A DNA stretch of 64,000 nucleotides from Shewanella algidipiscicola. GTDB lineage: Bacteria > Pseudomonadota > Gammaproteobacteria > Enterobacterales > Shewanellaceae. Of this stretch, positions 56,154-64,000 are shown piece after piece. Each line of letters begins with the position of its first letter. Position 1 is the stretch's first letter. Below the pieces are notes generated by a model. It was not told the DNA's origin. It worked only from the letters and a program-made list of their open reading frames with translations, and searched no databases. A program made the translations under genes and the position numbers. The stretch is taken from assembly GCF_003605125.1 (NCBI RefSeq), contig NZ_QPQT01000001.1, positions 372,001 through 436,000 of the forward strand, in the 5' to 3' direction.

Positions 56154-58130
56154 TCACTGAGGTAACGATACAGGGATAACAATGGTGACTTTACAGCCAT
56201 GAGGCGCAATAGGGCTCAAACTCATTTGCCCTGCATGATCTTCTATCACATCACGGCAAATTGCTAGTCCTAGCCCCAGCCCTTGTGTTTTTGTGCTCAC
56301 AAAGGCCTGGGTCGCTGCGGCTTGTTCTGCTGAGATACCAATGCCATTATCGCTAACCGTTAAGGTTAAAACGTTATCCTGATAATGGCTCTCAATGACG
56401 ATTTCTGGCTGCCAAGTCACATCGGTGTGCTGCGCACTGACGCAGGCATCAATGGCATTAGTGACGAGGTTCACTAACACTTGTTGCAAGCCAATCGGGT
56501 CAATATAACACAGTGGTAATGACGTCTGTAGTGACAAACGGTAAGGGATCTCAAGCTTAGTAAGACGAAAATCAAGCAGCTCCATGGTATCAATAATCAA
56601 TTGATTAATATCGATAAACTTTTTTTCAGCCGCATGCTTCTTGATCATCGTTCGTAGTCGCTGCACTATGTTATCGACTCGCTCTACCTGATGTTGAATT
56701 TTTTCAAGTACAGGCACCAAATCCTCAAGCGGACGCTGCTTAGCGATACGTAATAACCCCGCTTCAGTGTAATTTCGTATCGCCGCTAAAGGCTGATTAA
56801 TTTCATGAGCCACACTGGTGCCCAGCTCGCCCACTATGGCAACGCGCTGAGCATGTTCGAGCAGCTCACCATTGTGTTTTAGTCGGTGCAACGCCTGCTC
56901 TAGCTGCTTCTTATTTCGGTTAAAACAATACTCTAACCAGAAGTGATAGCCATTAAGCAGCACTAACGTTACAAACAGCAACCAGCCCCACTGCTGATTA
57001 TCATCAAGCCAGATAAAGGCCTCCTGCCACCAAGGCAGATGCAAGGGATGCATGTTCAGCTCTTGATACAACTTATCGATAGCTAACAAGCTCACTGGCG
57101 ATGTCCAACCTGACGCTCTGGCGGCAATGGCCGCCTCACTCTCAGCAGGCATAGCCAATAAGGCTTGGGACATCTGTTTCGCTAATTCGTTAGTGGCACG
57201 CTGGGTCTTGGCAAATGACCAATTGGGATATAGTTCACTGGTCACTTGGCAGGGAAAGTAAGCCGGCGAGCGGGACTGGATCACCCGATAGTTATCCTCG
57301 AGTAACCCATCTGTCACCATGCTTTCTAATAAACAGGCAGGCACGACCGCAGCCTCAATATGCTTATCGCGTAGCTGATACAAACTGGCATCGATGGGGA
57401 AGCCTAAAAAGCGTACACGTGAAAAAAACGCATTGGCATCAAAACCCTGACTTATTAAATGATGGCGCAAACTTAAATAGCCCCCAAAGGCGTTACTGGC
57501 CACCGCAGAGAGGGGTTTACCGTAAAGCTGCTCAACACTGTAATAGGGGGAATCACGGCGCACCACCAGCGCTGAGCCAATACTGTTGGTTTGGCTCTCA
57601 CCTGTATGGCTGGTCATGGTTACCAGCCAAGAGAGATCAAATTGCCGCCCAAGCTGTACCGCTTGTCCGGGGTTGGTTATCACAAAATCGACCTTAAGCT
57701 GCTCAACGGCGTTGGCCATTTCATCCAAGGTTAGCGGATGTAACATAAAACGGGAATTGGCAATATGTGACTCCAGCCACGTCATCGTTGGCTGCCAACG
57801 ATGACGTGCCGCCGACTTACCACGAGTGGCTAATACCGCGACATCGATCATTTTCACCGCAACAGGCTGGTTAGCATCAGCAATGACAATATCGCGCTGC
57901 GCCCCCCTTTGGCTGCTTACGCTATCGGTCGGCATTTCGGCTAGAGCAGGATTAATAGCAGAGCAAATAACAGCGCATGCACTGAGCCATAGCCCCCAGT
58001 GCATTAAGTCGCCGCGCCATGCTGTTTTTAGCCATGTTGGACTTAGCCGTAATGCATTATTAAATAGCGCTCTTTGACATCGAAATATCAAGCATGGACT
58101 CAAGGCCTCATTCTCCTGTTTATGTATCAT
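56154..58130 (-). CDS. ttrS: Tetrathionate sensor histidine kinase TtrS
   Basis: 658 residues from ATG 58130. An alternative start at M43 (58004) would begin directly at the signal-like segment MHWGLWLSACAVICSAINPA and is quite possible. The periplasmic part (about 70-370) is a PhnD-like solute-binding domain (VDFVITNPGQAVQL, YGKPLSAVASNAFGGYLSL) that should sense tetrathionate. A membrane helix lies at 381-400. The kinase has the H-box GTSVAHEINQPLAAIRNY (H442) and an ATPase domain (NLVTNAIDAC, VSDNGIGIS, TQGLGLGLAI). First gene of ttrSR, divergent from ttrBCA. Confidence 0.93.
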   Translation of the reverse strand: MIHKQENEALSPCLIFRCQRALFNNALRLSPTWLKTAWRGDLMHWGLWLSACAVICSAINPALAEMPTDSVSSQRGAQRDIVIADANQPVAVKMIDVAVLATRGKSAARHRWQPTMTWLESHIANSRFMLHPLTLDEMANAVEQLKVDFVITNPGQAVQLGRQFDLSWLVTMTSHTGESQTNSIGSALVVRRDSPYYSVEQLYGKPLSAVASNAFGGYLSLRHHLISQGFDANAFFSRVRFLGFPIDASLYQLRDKHIEAAVVPACLLESMVTDGLLEDNYRVIQSRSPAYFPCQVTSELYPNWSFAKTQRATNELAKQMSQALLAMPAESEAAIAARASGWTSPVSLLAIDKLYQELNMHPLHLPWWQEAFIWLDDNQQWGWLLFVTLVLLNGYHFWLEYCFNRNKKQLEQALHRLKHNGELLEHAQRVAIVGELGTSVAHEINQPLAAIRNYTEAGLLRIAKQRPLEDLVPVLEKIQHQVERVDNIVQRLRTMIKKHAAEKKFIDINQLIIDTMELLDFRLTKLEIPYRLSLQTSLPLCYIDPIGLQQVLVNLVTNAIDACVSAQHTDVTWQPEIVIESHYQDNVLTLTVSDNGIGISAEQAAATQAFVSTKTQGLGLGLAICRDVIEDHAGQMSLSPIAPHGCKVTIVIPVSLPQ

Positions 58131-58177
58131 ATCTTCTTAATTATTAGAGGTATATCACCCTATGGCGGTCATATAAC

Positions 58178-58191
58178 TTGTTCTAGATCAA
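58178..58191. promoter_or_regulatory. FNR/EtrA-type box between ttrS and ttrB
   Basis: TTGTT-CTAG-ATCAA differs from the TTGAT-N4-ATCAA consensus at one base. It sits about 100 bp before ttrB. With a CACAAT -10-like element at 58216-58221 it would be close to the class II activator position. It fits control of an anaerobic respiratory operon. Confidence 0.6.
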
Positions 58192-58200
58192 TATTGATCT
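58185..58200. promoter_or_regulatory. 16-bp palindrome overlapping the FNR-type box
   Basis: AGATCAAT-ATTGATCT is a perfect palindrome that shares seven bases with the box. A second small palindrome, GTGGA-AA-TCCAC, lies at 58207-58218. Either could be a TtrR site. Confidence 0.45.
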
Positions 58201-58289
58201 GGGTATGTGGAAATCCACAATACCGCCACTGATGTGAATAACGAACAATGGCCGCAGTACATTTTATCACCCACCCAAGTAGGCGTTAT

Positions 58290-59063
58290 ATGGATACTGA
58301 TAAACGACATTTTCTTAATCGCATAGCGGGTATTACTGCCGGTGCGGCGCTCATTCCCGTAGCAGGAGTCAATACTGCGGTTGCCAGTACGGTTATTCGC
58401 AACAACCAACAAGCCGATCGTAAAGGTCACATAGGTAAACGCTATGCCATGGCGATCGATCTGCGTCAATGCGTCGGATGCCAAGCCTGCACCGTCGGCT
58501 GCAGCATAGAAAATCAGGCACCAATTGGTCAGTTCAGAACCACGGTTAAACAGTACGAAGTCAAGCTAGACGGTAAAGAACAACCCCAGCAGGTGAAGGC
58601 ATTTATGTTACCGCGTTTGTGTAACCATTGCGATAACCCGCCTTGTGTCAAGGTCTGCCCAGTACAAGCTACCTTTCAACGTGAAGATGGCATCGTCATG
58701 GTCGATAACGAGCGCTGCGTTGCCTGCGCCTATTGCGTCCAGGCCTGCCCTTATGATGCCCGCTTTATCAATCACGACACCTTAACTGCCGATAAATGCA
58801 CCTTCTGCGCCCATCGATTAGAAGAGGGCTTACTCCCAGCCTGCGTCGAAACCTGTGTGGGCGGTGCTCGCGTGATTGGCGATATCAACGACCCTAATAG
58901 TGTGATCAGCCAATTACTGACCGCAAACAAAGACGATATCAAGGTACTTAAACCTGAAAACAATACTCATCCACACGTGTTTTACATCGGCATGGATGAG
59001 CGCTTCGTCAGCCATGTCGACGGTCAAGCCGCCCTCTACGAACCTGTGGGAGAACAATCATGA
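58290..59063 (+). CDS. ttrB: Tetrathionate reductase iron-sulfur subunit TtrB
   Basis: 257 residues from ATG 58290 (MDTDKRHFLNRIAGITAGAA), with AGG nine bases upstream; an earlier ATG at 58248 is unlikely. The signal carries KR instead of RR, as in Salmonella TtrB, where this Lys-Arg Tat signal is known to work. Sixteen cysteines form four [4Fe-4S] sets: CVGCQACTVGC, CNHCDNPPCVKVC, CVACAYCVQAC and CTFC with ACVETC. It passes electrons from TtrC to TtrA. ATGA overlap with ttrC. Confidence 0.96.
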   Translation: MDTDKRHFLNRIAGITAGAALIPVAGVNTAVASTVIRNNQQADRKGHIGKRYAMAIDLRQCVGCQACTVGCSIENQAPIGQFRTTVKQYEVKLDGKEQPQQVKAFMLPRLCNHCDNPPCVKVCPVQATFQREDGIVMVDNERCVACAYCVQACPYDARFINHDTLTADKCTFCAHRLEEGLLPACVETCVGGARVIGDINDPNSVISQLLTANKDDIKVLKPENNTHPHVFYIGMDERFVSHVDGQAALYEPVGEQS

Positions 59064-60160
59064 ACATCACCGAAATCTTGATTCCAGCACAAGAAGTGGC
59101 CTGGCTTCCCTGGGCAGTGCAATACTTTTTCTATATTGGCGCCTCTTACGCCGCGGCAATCTTGTTTCTCGTCGCCTTGTTTTTTAGCCGTCAAACCACC
59201 CACCATTTTCGTGTGGCACTCGCGCTCACCATGGCCATCGGCGCCATTGTTGGCCCGCTGGCACTCACGGGCGATCTACATCAACCGGGCCGCGCTTGGC
59301 ATTTCTATTTTCATGTCACGCCATGGTCTTGGATGTCATTAGGCTCGTTTTTCTTACCGCTATTTTCTGGGCTAAGCGTGCTGACCGCCTGGCTTTATTT
59401 GCGCCGCGATATTGCCGCGTGGCAGTTTAGCGAGTCCCCCTGGCTGCGCAAGGTAGCGCTGTTAACCTTGGGGCAATGGCAAAGTACTCCCAAGCAGTTA
59501 CTGATGGCCGCCAGCCTTACCGCGCTATCAGGGTTGAGTATTGCCATCTATACTGGCGCCGAAATTTCAGTCATCGCCAGTCGCCCTTTATGGCATCAAC
59601 CCGCTTCAGCGCTACTGTGGTTTACCAGCGCATTTGTTGGCGCCATCGGCTTTACCCTACTCACATGGACACTGCTGCCTAACGCGACAAAACCGGCGTT
59701 AAGCTGCGCCGATCGCAACATCATCCAACGCACTAGCGTTATTGCTGCGACCTTGGCATTAGTGTTAGTGCCGATTTGGGCCTCAAACAACCCCAGCTTT
59801 TCACTGTTCGCCGATCCCGTTTGGCTCATCAATCTTACGCTGATGGCCGCGTCCTTATTGGTGTGTATTGGTTTAGCGCTGCTGTTCGGCGTCCTTGCCA
59901 CGCGCGAATTCGGAGTCATTGCCATGTTAGTTTGCAGCCTACTGTGTGCGTGGATCATTCGTTGGGTGACTATTTTGGAAGTACAAACCATTGCTCGCTT
60001 CGATGTGGGAGATTTTGCCTATCAATTACCCGCTGGTAGCGCCGGCTGGCTTGGGATCATTGGCATATTCGGCCTATGGCTGGCACTGGCACTTATCGCC
60101 TCAGAGCTTATCAACACTAAAGCTACTGCGGCTCGCCAACCTCAAGCTCCGCAGCAATAA
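59060..60160 (+). CDS. ttrC: Tetrathionate reductase membrane subunit TtrC
   Basis: 366 residues, NrfD/PsrC-type quinol oxidase with about nine membrane helices. The EVAWLPWAVQYFFYIGASYAA opening, GPLALTGDLHQPGRAWHFYF and GLSIAIYTGAEISVIASRPLWH are the conserved parts of TtrC. It anchors the enzyme on the periplasmic side and feeds it electrons from the quinol pool. Overlaps ttrB by four bases; 23 bp before ttrA. Confidence 0.94.
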   Translation: MNITEILIPAQEVAWLPWAVQYFFYIGASYAAAILFLVALFFSRQTTHHFRVALALTMAIGAIVGPLALTGDLHQPGRAWHFYFHVTPWSWMSLGSFFLPLFSGLSVLTAWLYLRRDIAAWQFSESPWLRKVALLTLGQWQSTPKQLLMAASLTALSGLSIAIYTGAEISVIASRPLWHQPASALLWFTSAFVGAIGFTLLTWTLLPNATKPALSCADRNIIQRTSVIAATLALVLVPIWASNNPSFSLFADPVWLINLTLMAASLLVCIGLALLFGVLATREFGVIAMLVCSLLCAWIIRWVTILEVQTIARFDVGDFAYQLPAGSAGWLGIIGIFGLWLALALIASELINTKATAARQPQAPQQ

Positions 60161-60183
60161 CCAACATATTTAAGGATTTTAAA

Positions 60184-63100
60184 ATGGATAATAAACGTCG
60201 TCTGCTACTAAAATCAGGTTTTGCTGTTGGTGGATTAGGTGCATTTTCAGCCGGTTACAGTGACACCATTCATCATGCAGTCAAAGGAACCTTAGAGGGC
60301 ACTGCGGGTAAAAAGACTCAGCACATTCACCACGGCAACTCGTTAGCGCCAGAATATCACCTCAATGCGAATGGCAAACTACTGCCTAATCCAGATCAAA
60401 GAGTCGCGCCGTCTATGTGTTTTGGCTGTTGGTCGTTATGTGGCCTGCGAGTACGTATCGATAATCGTACCGATGATATATTGCGCATTGCTGGTAACCC
60501 ATACCACCCACTATCGCACCATGAGCAAATCCCTTACGCGACCCCTGTTAAAGAGGCTTATCGTTCTTTAATGGGCGAAGCTGGGCTCGCGGGACGCTCC
60601 ACCGCCTGCGCCCGCGGCAATGGCATGTTAGAGATACGCAACAGCCCTTATCGTATCACCCAACCGCTTAAACGTGTGGGTAAACGCGGCGAAGGCAAGT
60701 GGCAACCCATTAGCTATGAGCAGTTGCTCAACGAAGTGATAGAAGGCGGCGATCTGTTTGGTGAAGGCCAAGTAACTGGGCTGCGTGAAATACGCGACAT
60801 TCACACCCCGCTGGATCCCCAAAACCCCGAATATGGCCCCAAAGCCAACCAGCTATTAGTCACCAATGCGGGAAACGAAGGCCGTGATGATATTTTAAAA
60901 CGCTTTGCCTTCAACAGTTACGGCACGCGTAACTTTGGTCACCATGGTTCCTATTGTGGCTATGCGTTTCGTGCAGGCTCGGGCGCCATGATGAATGATT
61001 TGAATAAATTCGCTCATCTAAAACCCGATTTAGACCACGCCGAATACGTGCTATTTATTGGTATGTCACCGGCGCAAGCGGGCAACCCGTTTAAACGCCA
61101 AGCAAGGCAATTGGCCGAAGGACGCACTAGCGGTCGGCTCAAATACACCATCATCGCCCCGAGTTTACCAGCAGGCTCATCGAGCTTAGCCGCCGGTGAT
61201 AACAACAATTGGCTGCCCATCAACCCAGGTACAGACTCTGCTTTAGTGCTGGGCATGATCCAATGGATCATCGCTAATCACGCTTACAACCAATCCTTTT
61301 TGGCCCAGCCTAGCGCCGCAGCTATGGCAAAAGCCAATACTGCCCATTGGTGTAATGCCACACACTTGGTGATAAGTGACGAGAGTCATGCCGATAATGG
61401 CCGCTTCCTGCGCGCCTCCGATATTGGCCTGAGCTATAGCGGTGAGCCGTTATCTGACAGCGACCCTTTTGTGGTGGTTAATGCGGCCTCAGAGCAACTT
61501 AACGTCAATACCCAAGACGATGCGGCGCAGCTGTTTGTCGATAGGCAAGTCATTAGCCATGGCAAAAATATCCGCGTAAAATCATCATTGCAACGCTTAA
61601 AAGAGGAAGCCTTTAAGCATGACTTGGCGTTTTATAGCCAGCAGTGTGGCATCGCGGTAGCACAAATCGAAGCCTTAGCGCGCGAGTTCACCAGCCACGG
61701 CACCAAAGCGGTAGTCGATACCCATGGCGGCAATATGCACACCAATGGCTTTTATAACTCTTTTACTATTTTAATGCTTAACGCGCTGATTGGTAACATT
61801 AATATGAAAGGTGGCGCCATGGCTAAAGCCGGTGGTTACCCCACATCGGCCGCAGGCCCACGTTACGATTTCACCCAATTTAACGGCAAGACTAAGCCAA
61901 AAGGGATTTTCTTATCTCGCAGTAAATTCCCCTACCAAAAAACCAGCGAATATAAACGCCGCGTCGCCGCTGGAGAGTCACCATACCCTACTCGCGCGCC
62001 TTGGTATCCGATATCAGCCCCACTGCTCACCGAGCACTTATCGGCGGCTATCGACGGTTACCCTTATAAAGCCAAAGCCTGGATTAACCACATGGCCAAC
62101 CCGCTTTATGGGGTACCCGGGCTAAATACCCTGCTGGGCGATAAGCTGAAAGATCCACAGCAATTAGGCCTGATTATCTCTATTGATGCTTTTATCAATG
62201 AGACTACTGCGCTGTCTGATTATATTGTGCCCGACACTGTCACCTATGAAAGCTGGGGCATGTCTACCCCTTGGCACGGCGTACCGACCAAAGCGGTCAC
62301 CGCACGCTGGCCCATTGTTGAACCGCGCACCGACAAAACTGCCGATGGCCGAGCGATTAACCTTGAAAACTTCGTTATCGATGTGGCTAAACGGATGGAA
62401 CTAGGCGGCTTTGGCGACAATGCGATACCAGACAACCAAGGCAACTGGCATGGGATCCACAGCGCTGAAGATTTCTACCTGCGGGCGGCGGCAAACCTTG
62501 CCTATGTTAAAGGCGGCGTTCCGAGCGTCGAAGCAGAAGACATTGCTTGGTCAGGGCTTGAGCGCCTCATGCCGGCGATGACCCGTACCTTAACAGGTGA
62601 AGAGATGCGAAAAGTGGGCTACATCTTTGCCCGTGGCGGTCGTTTTGAAGACGCCAGCCAAGCTTACCAGCAAGAGAGAATGAAGCATCGCTGGGCCAAG
62701 CCACTGGCCATTTGGAATGAAACCGTCGGTACATCAATCAACACCATGACCGGCGAGCGCTACCTAGGTTGCCCAACTTGGTCACCGCAACGCTTGGCTG
62801 ACGGCACGCCATTTGAGCAACAATACCCTAAAACACAGTGGCCGTTTAGCTTGACCAACTTTAAGTCAAACATCCACAGCTCGGTGTCTAATTTATCACC
62901 ACGCCTCGCCTCTATTAAAGGGATTAACCCTGTGTATATTCACCCCGTTGACGCTAACAATGCGGGGATAAGCACCGGCGATCACTTTATGATTGAAACC
63001 CCAAGCGCTAAAACCCAAGCCTTAGCAATGGTCGTTGAGGGGATAATGCCCGGGACTTTAGGGTTTGAGCATGGGTTTGGCCATACTGAGCTAGGTGAGC

Positions 63101-63276
63101 GGGCTCATTGGATTGGTGACAAACAGCAGCCCGTTAAAATGAAATCCAGCGATGGGGTCAATATTAACGACATCGGCCTTATCGACCCTACCCGCAAAGG
63201 CCAAGGCGTGATGCTCGACTGGGTGGTTGGCGCCGCCGTTCGCCAAGCCTTACCCGCTAAGATTTATAAGGTGTAA
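60184..63276 (+). CDS. ttrA: Tetrathionate reductase catalytic subunit TtrA
   Basis: 1030 residues (Salmonella about 1020), molybdopterin-guanine-dinucleotide enzyme that reduces tetrathionate to thiosulfate in the periplasm. The N-terminus has a Tat signal (NKRRLLLKSGFAVGG). The first [4Fe-4S] cluster uses C79, C82 and C86 (MCFGCWSLCG) with C142 in STACARGNG. C258 in HHGSYCGYAF is the likely molybdenum ligand. DTHGGNMHTNGF and the C-terminal HPVDANNAGISTGD are typical of the superfamily. AAGGAT lies before ATG 60184. Last gene of the operon. Confidence 0.96.
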   Translation: MDNKRRLLLKSGFAVGGLGAFSAGYSDTIHHAVKGTLEGTAGKKTQHIHHGNSLAPEYHLNANGKLLPNPDQRVAPSMCFGCWSLCGLRVRIDNRTDDILRIAGNPYHPLSHHEQIPYATPVKEAYRSLMGEAGLAGRSTACARGNGMLEIRNSPYRITQPLKRVGKRGEGKWQPISYEQLLNEVIEGGDLFGEGQVTGLREIRDIHTPLDPQNPEYGPKANQLLVTNAGNEGRDDILKRFAFNSYGTRNFGHHGSYCGYAFRAGSGAMMNDLNKFAHLKPDLDHAEYVLFIGMSPAQAGNPFKRQARQLAEGRTSGRLKYTIIAPSLPAGSSSLAAGDNNNWLPINPGTDSALVLGMIQWIIANHAYNQSFLAQPSAAAMAKANTAHWCNATHLVISDESHADNGRFLRASDIGLSYSGEPLSDSDPFVVVNAASEQLNVNTQDDAAQLFVDRQVISHGKNIRVKSSLQRLKEEAFKHDLAFYSQQCGIAVAQIEALAREFTSHGTKAVVDTHGGNMHTNGFYNSFTILMLNALIGNINMKGGAMAKAGGYPTSAAGPRYDFTQFNGKTKPKGIFLSRSKFPYQKTSEYKRRVAAGESPYPTRAPWYPISAPLLTEHLSAAIDGYPYKAKAWINHMANPLYGVPGLNTLLGDKLKDPQQLGLIISIDAFINETTALSDYIVPDTVTYESWGMSTPWHGVPTKAVTARWPIVEPRTDKTADGRAINLENFVIDVAKRMELGGFGDNAIPDNQGNWHGIHSAEDFYLRAAANLAYVKGGVPSVEAEDIAWSGLERLMPAMTRTLTGEEMRKVGYIFARGGRFEDASQAYQQERMKHRWAKPLAIWNETVGTSINTMTGERYLGCPTWSPQRLADGTPFEQQYPKTQWPFSLTNFKSNIHSSVSNLSPRLASIKGINPVYIHPVDANNAGISTGDHFMIETPSAKTQALAMVVEGIMPGTLGFEHGFGHTELGERAHWIGDKQQPVKMKSSDGVNINDIGLIDPTRKGQGVMLDWVVGAAVRQALPAKIYKV

Positions 63277-63303
63277 ACACATCGCGCGATTGCCCCTTAA
63301 TCA

Positions 63304-63336
63304 ACGCCGTCATGATTAACATGATGGCGTTTTTTT
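63304..63336 (+). terminator. Terminator of ttrBCA
   Basis: ACGCCGTCAT (63304-63313) pairs with ATGATGGCGT (63321-63330 region) with one G-U pair, followed by seven or eight T. Confidence 0.88.
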
Positions 63337-63442
63337 ATGCCTTTTACTGACTCGATTTAGTCGATGCTAAGCCTGTTGCAGCCTAAAACCTAGGCATTAG
63401 TCATTAGGCGAGTAGCATTAATCTAGTGGGCTCAGTCTCATG

Positions 63443-63493
63443 GAATTAACCTTGTAGAATTAACCTTGTAGAATTAACCTTGTAGAATTAACC
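63443..63493. repeat. 14-bp tandem repeat
   Basis: GAATTAACCTTGTA is repeated three times head to tail (63443, 63457, 63471), then partially a fourth time (GAATTAACC, 63485-63493). The copies are identical. Confidence 0.95.
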
Positions 63494-63605
63494 ATCTGGC
63501 ATTATCCATCCCACATTGAGCGCGTTAAGTAGAAGCATGCCGATAACAGATACACCTCACTTGGTTATTTGATTGCTTGGCAGTTTGGTTGCGGTCGCTA
63601 TAGAT

Positions 63606-63632
63606 ATAAAAACGCCGCTATATCAGCGGCGT
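63606..63632 (-). terminator. Terminator of the chemotaxis receptor gene
   Basis: ACGCCGCT (63612-63619) pairs with AGCGGCGT (63625-63632), and the minus strand continues into T residues. It ends about 115 bp past the receptor stop. Confidence 0.75.
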
Positions 63633-63746
63633 ATGTTCATACTCATTTAGCTTTCTGCTGACGGCCTCAATCCACAATGCCTGCCATTTAAGGGACTTAG
63701 TTTAAGAGACGTGGCGATGATGAGCGATTGTGCTTAAGCAATCGCG

Positions 63747-64000
63747 TTATCGTTTTTGAAATTGCTGCATTAAACGTTGTAAATCGCCTAACTGACTCAC
63801 CAAGTCAGAACCACGTTTCACCGAGTGATCGCATCGCTCAATATTGGCTAATGACAACTGCTGAATGGAGATGATGTTGACATTAATGTCTTCTGTCACA
63901 CTCGCTTGCTGATGCACCGCAGCGGCAATTTGTTGGCTAGCACTGGCCACTTCGCCCAGCATACTATTAGCATGTTTAAGCACATCACCAGTACGTACGG
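63747..64000 (-). CDS. Methyl-accepting chemotaxis protein, C-terminal end (cut by window edge)
   Basis: The minus-strand frame is open from the window edge to the stop at 63747, about 83 residues. EVASASQQIAAAVHQQASVTEDINVN is the C-terminal adaptation helix of MCPs (given here in short pieces: EVASASQQIA, VHQQASVTED). It ends in QLGDLQRLMQQFQKR, with no CheR-docking pentapeptide visible. The sensing domain is outside the window, so the ligand is unknown. Confidence 0.9.
   Translation of the reverse strand, partial: VRTGDVLKHANSMLGEVASASQQIAAAVHQQASVTEDINVNIISIQQLSLANIERCDHSVKRGSDLVSQLGDLQRLMQQFQKR

Larger units (their letters stand above)
63277..63746. other. Gap between ttrA and the chemotaxis receptor gene
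   Basis: 470 bp without a gene. It contains the ttrA terminator, a 14-bp tandem repeat (63443-63493) and the terminator of the minus-strand receptor gene. Confidence 0.65.

Noticed and set aside
57215-57697. 160-codon frame opposite ttrS, and the 137-codon frame opposite the sulfite oxidase gene (6104-6517)
   Set aside because: Both lie wholly inside well-supported genes on the other strand and have low-complexity, Trp/Arg/His-rich products typical of antisense shadows.
63443-63493. Short repeats as a CRISPR array
   Set aside because: The units are contiguous with no spacers, only 14 bp long, and there are no cas genes.

Overview
The window reads as ordinary chromosome of a marine or aquatic gammaproteobacterium, most probably the genus Shewanella. 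This is an inference from family resemblance and gene order. Supporting signs are the second-type TonB operon (DUF3450, TtpC, ExbB2, ExbD2, TonB2, TPR), the nagZ-ycfP pair, the speA / AdoMet decarboxylase / speB cluster, an FNR/EtrA-like box before a tetrathionate reductase operon, and multiheme-style respiratory genes. No tRNA, rRNA, insertion sequence, prophage or CRISPR array was seen.

Layout. 1-5.7 kb: the start of lolC (cut by the edge, minus strand), then a PilZ-like protein, mfd and csiV on the plus strand. 6-8 kb: a Tat-exported sulfite-oxidase-type molybdoenzyme with its own diheme cytochrome c. 8.2-10.6 kb (minus): acylphosphatase, ycfP, nagZ. 11-14.6 kb: sdaA, cysB (minus) and an unrecognised membrane-anchored protein. 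14.8-19.4 kb (minus): the polyamine cluster speA, a eukaryotic-type S-adenosylmethionine decarboxylase, speB, then pdxH. 19.8-23.4 kb (plus): a CvfB-like RNA-binding protein, yceH and an ABC-2 exporter pair. 23.9-26.1 kb (minus): a cold-shock protein with a long leader, rlmA and an orphan protein. 26.3-34.1 kb: sbcB and cdd (plus), a hydroxyisobutyrate-dehydrogenase-type enzyme, sbcC and sbcD (minus). 34.4-41.5 kb: small housekeeping and accessory genes (amidotransferase, AraC regulator, a four-cysteine protein, VOC protein, TSUP transporter, RraB, S4 protein, GNAT, parvulin, DUF885 lipoprotein). 41.6 kb: a GGDEF-fold protein whose catalytic motif is lost. 42.2-47.1 kb: the TonB2 operon, followed at 47.9-50.6 kb by a large TonB-dependent receptor and at 51.6-52.8 kb by a porin. 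53-55.5 kb: DNA polymerase II. 55.5-63.3 kb: the tetrathionate reductase locus, ttrSR on the minus strand diverging from ttrBCA. The end of the window cuts a methyl-accepting chemotaxis protein.

How the genes work together. The ttr locus is a full anaerobic respiration module: sensor and regulator, Fe-S subunit, membrane quinol oxidase and molybdopterin catalytic subunit, with an FNR-type box between the two arms. The sulfite oxidase pair is a separate sulfur-oxyanion module feeding electrons to cytochrome c. SpeA and SpeB make putrescine from arginine through agmatine, and the AdoMet decarboxylase would supply the aminopropyl donor, although no aminopropyltransferase lies in the window. SbcB, SbcC, SbcD, Mfd and PolB are DNA repair and recombination enzymes scattered over the window. 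The TonB2 operon, receptor and porin form an outer-membrane uptake region.

The strongest less-ordinary signals are the eukaryotic-type AdoMet decarboxylase, the 24-bp operator-like palindrome before the TonB2 operon, the phased repeats before the porin, a terminator without an obvious gene at 8.5 kb, and several uncharacterised proteins. I did not find a convincing wholly new multi-gene system.
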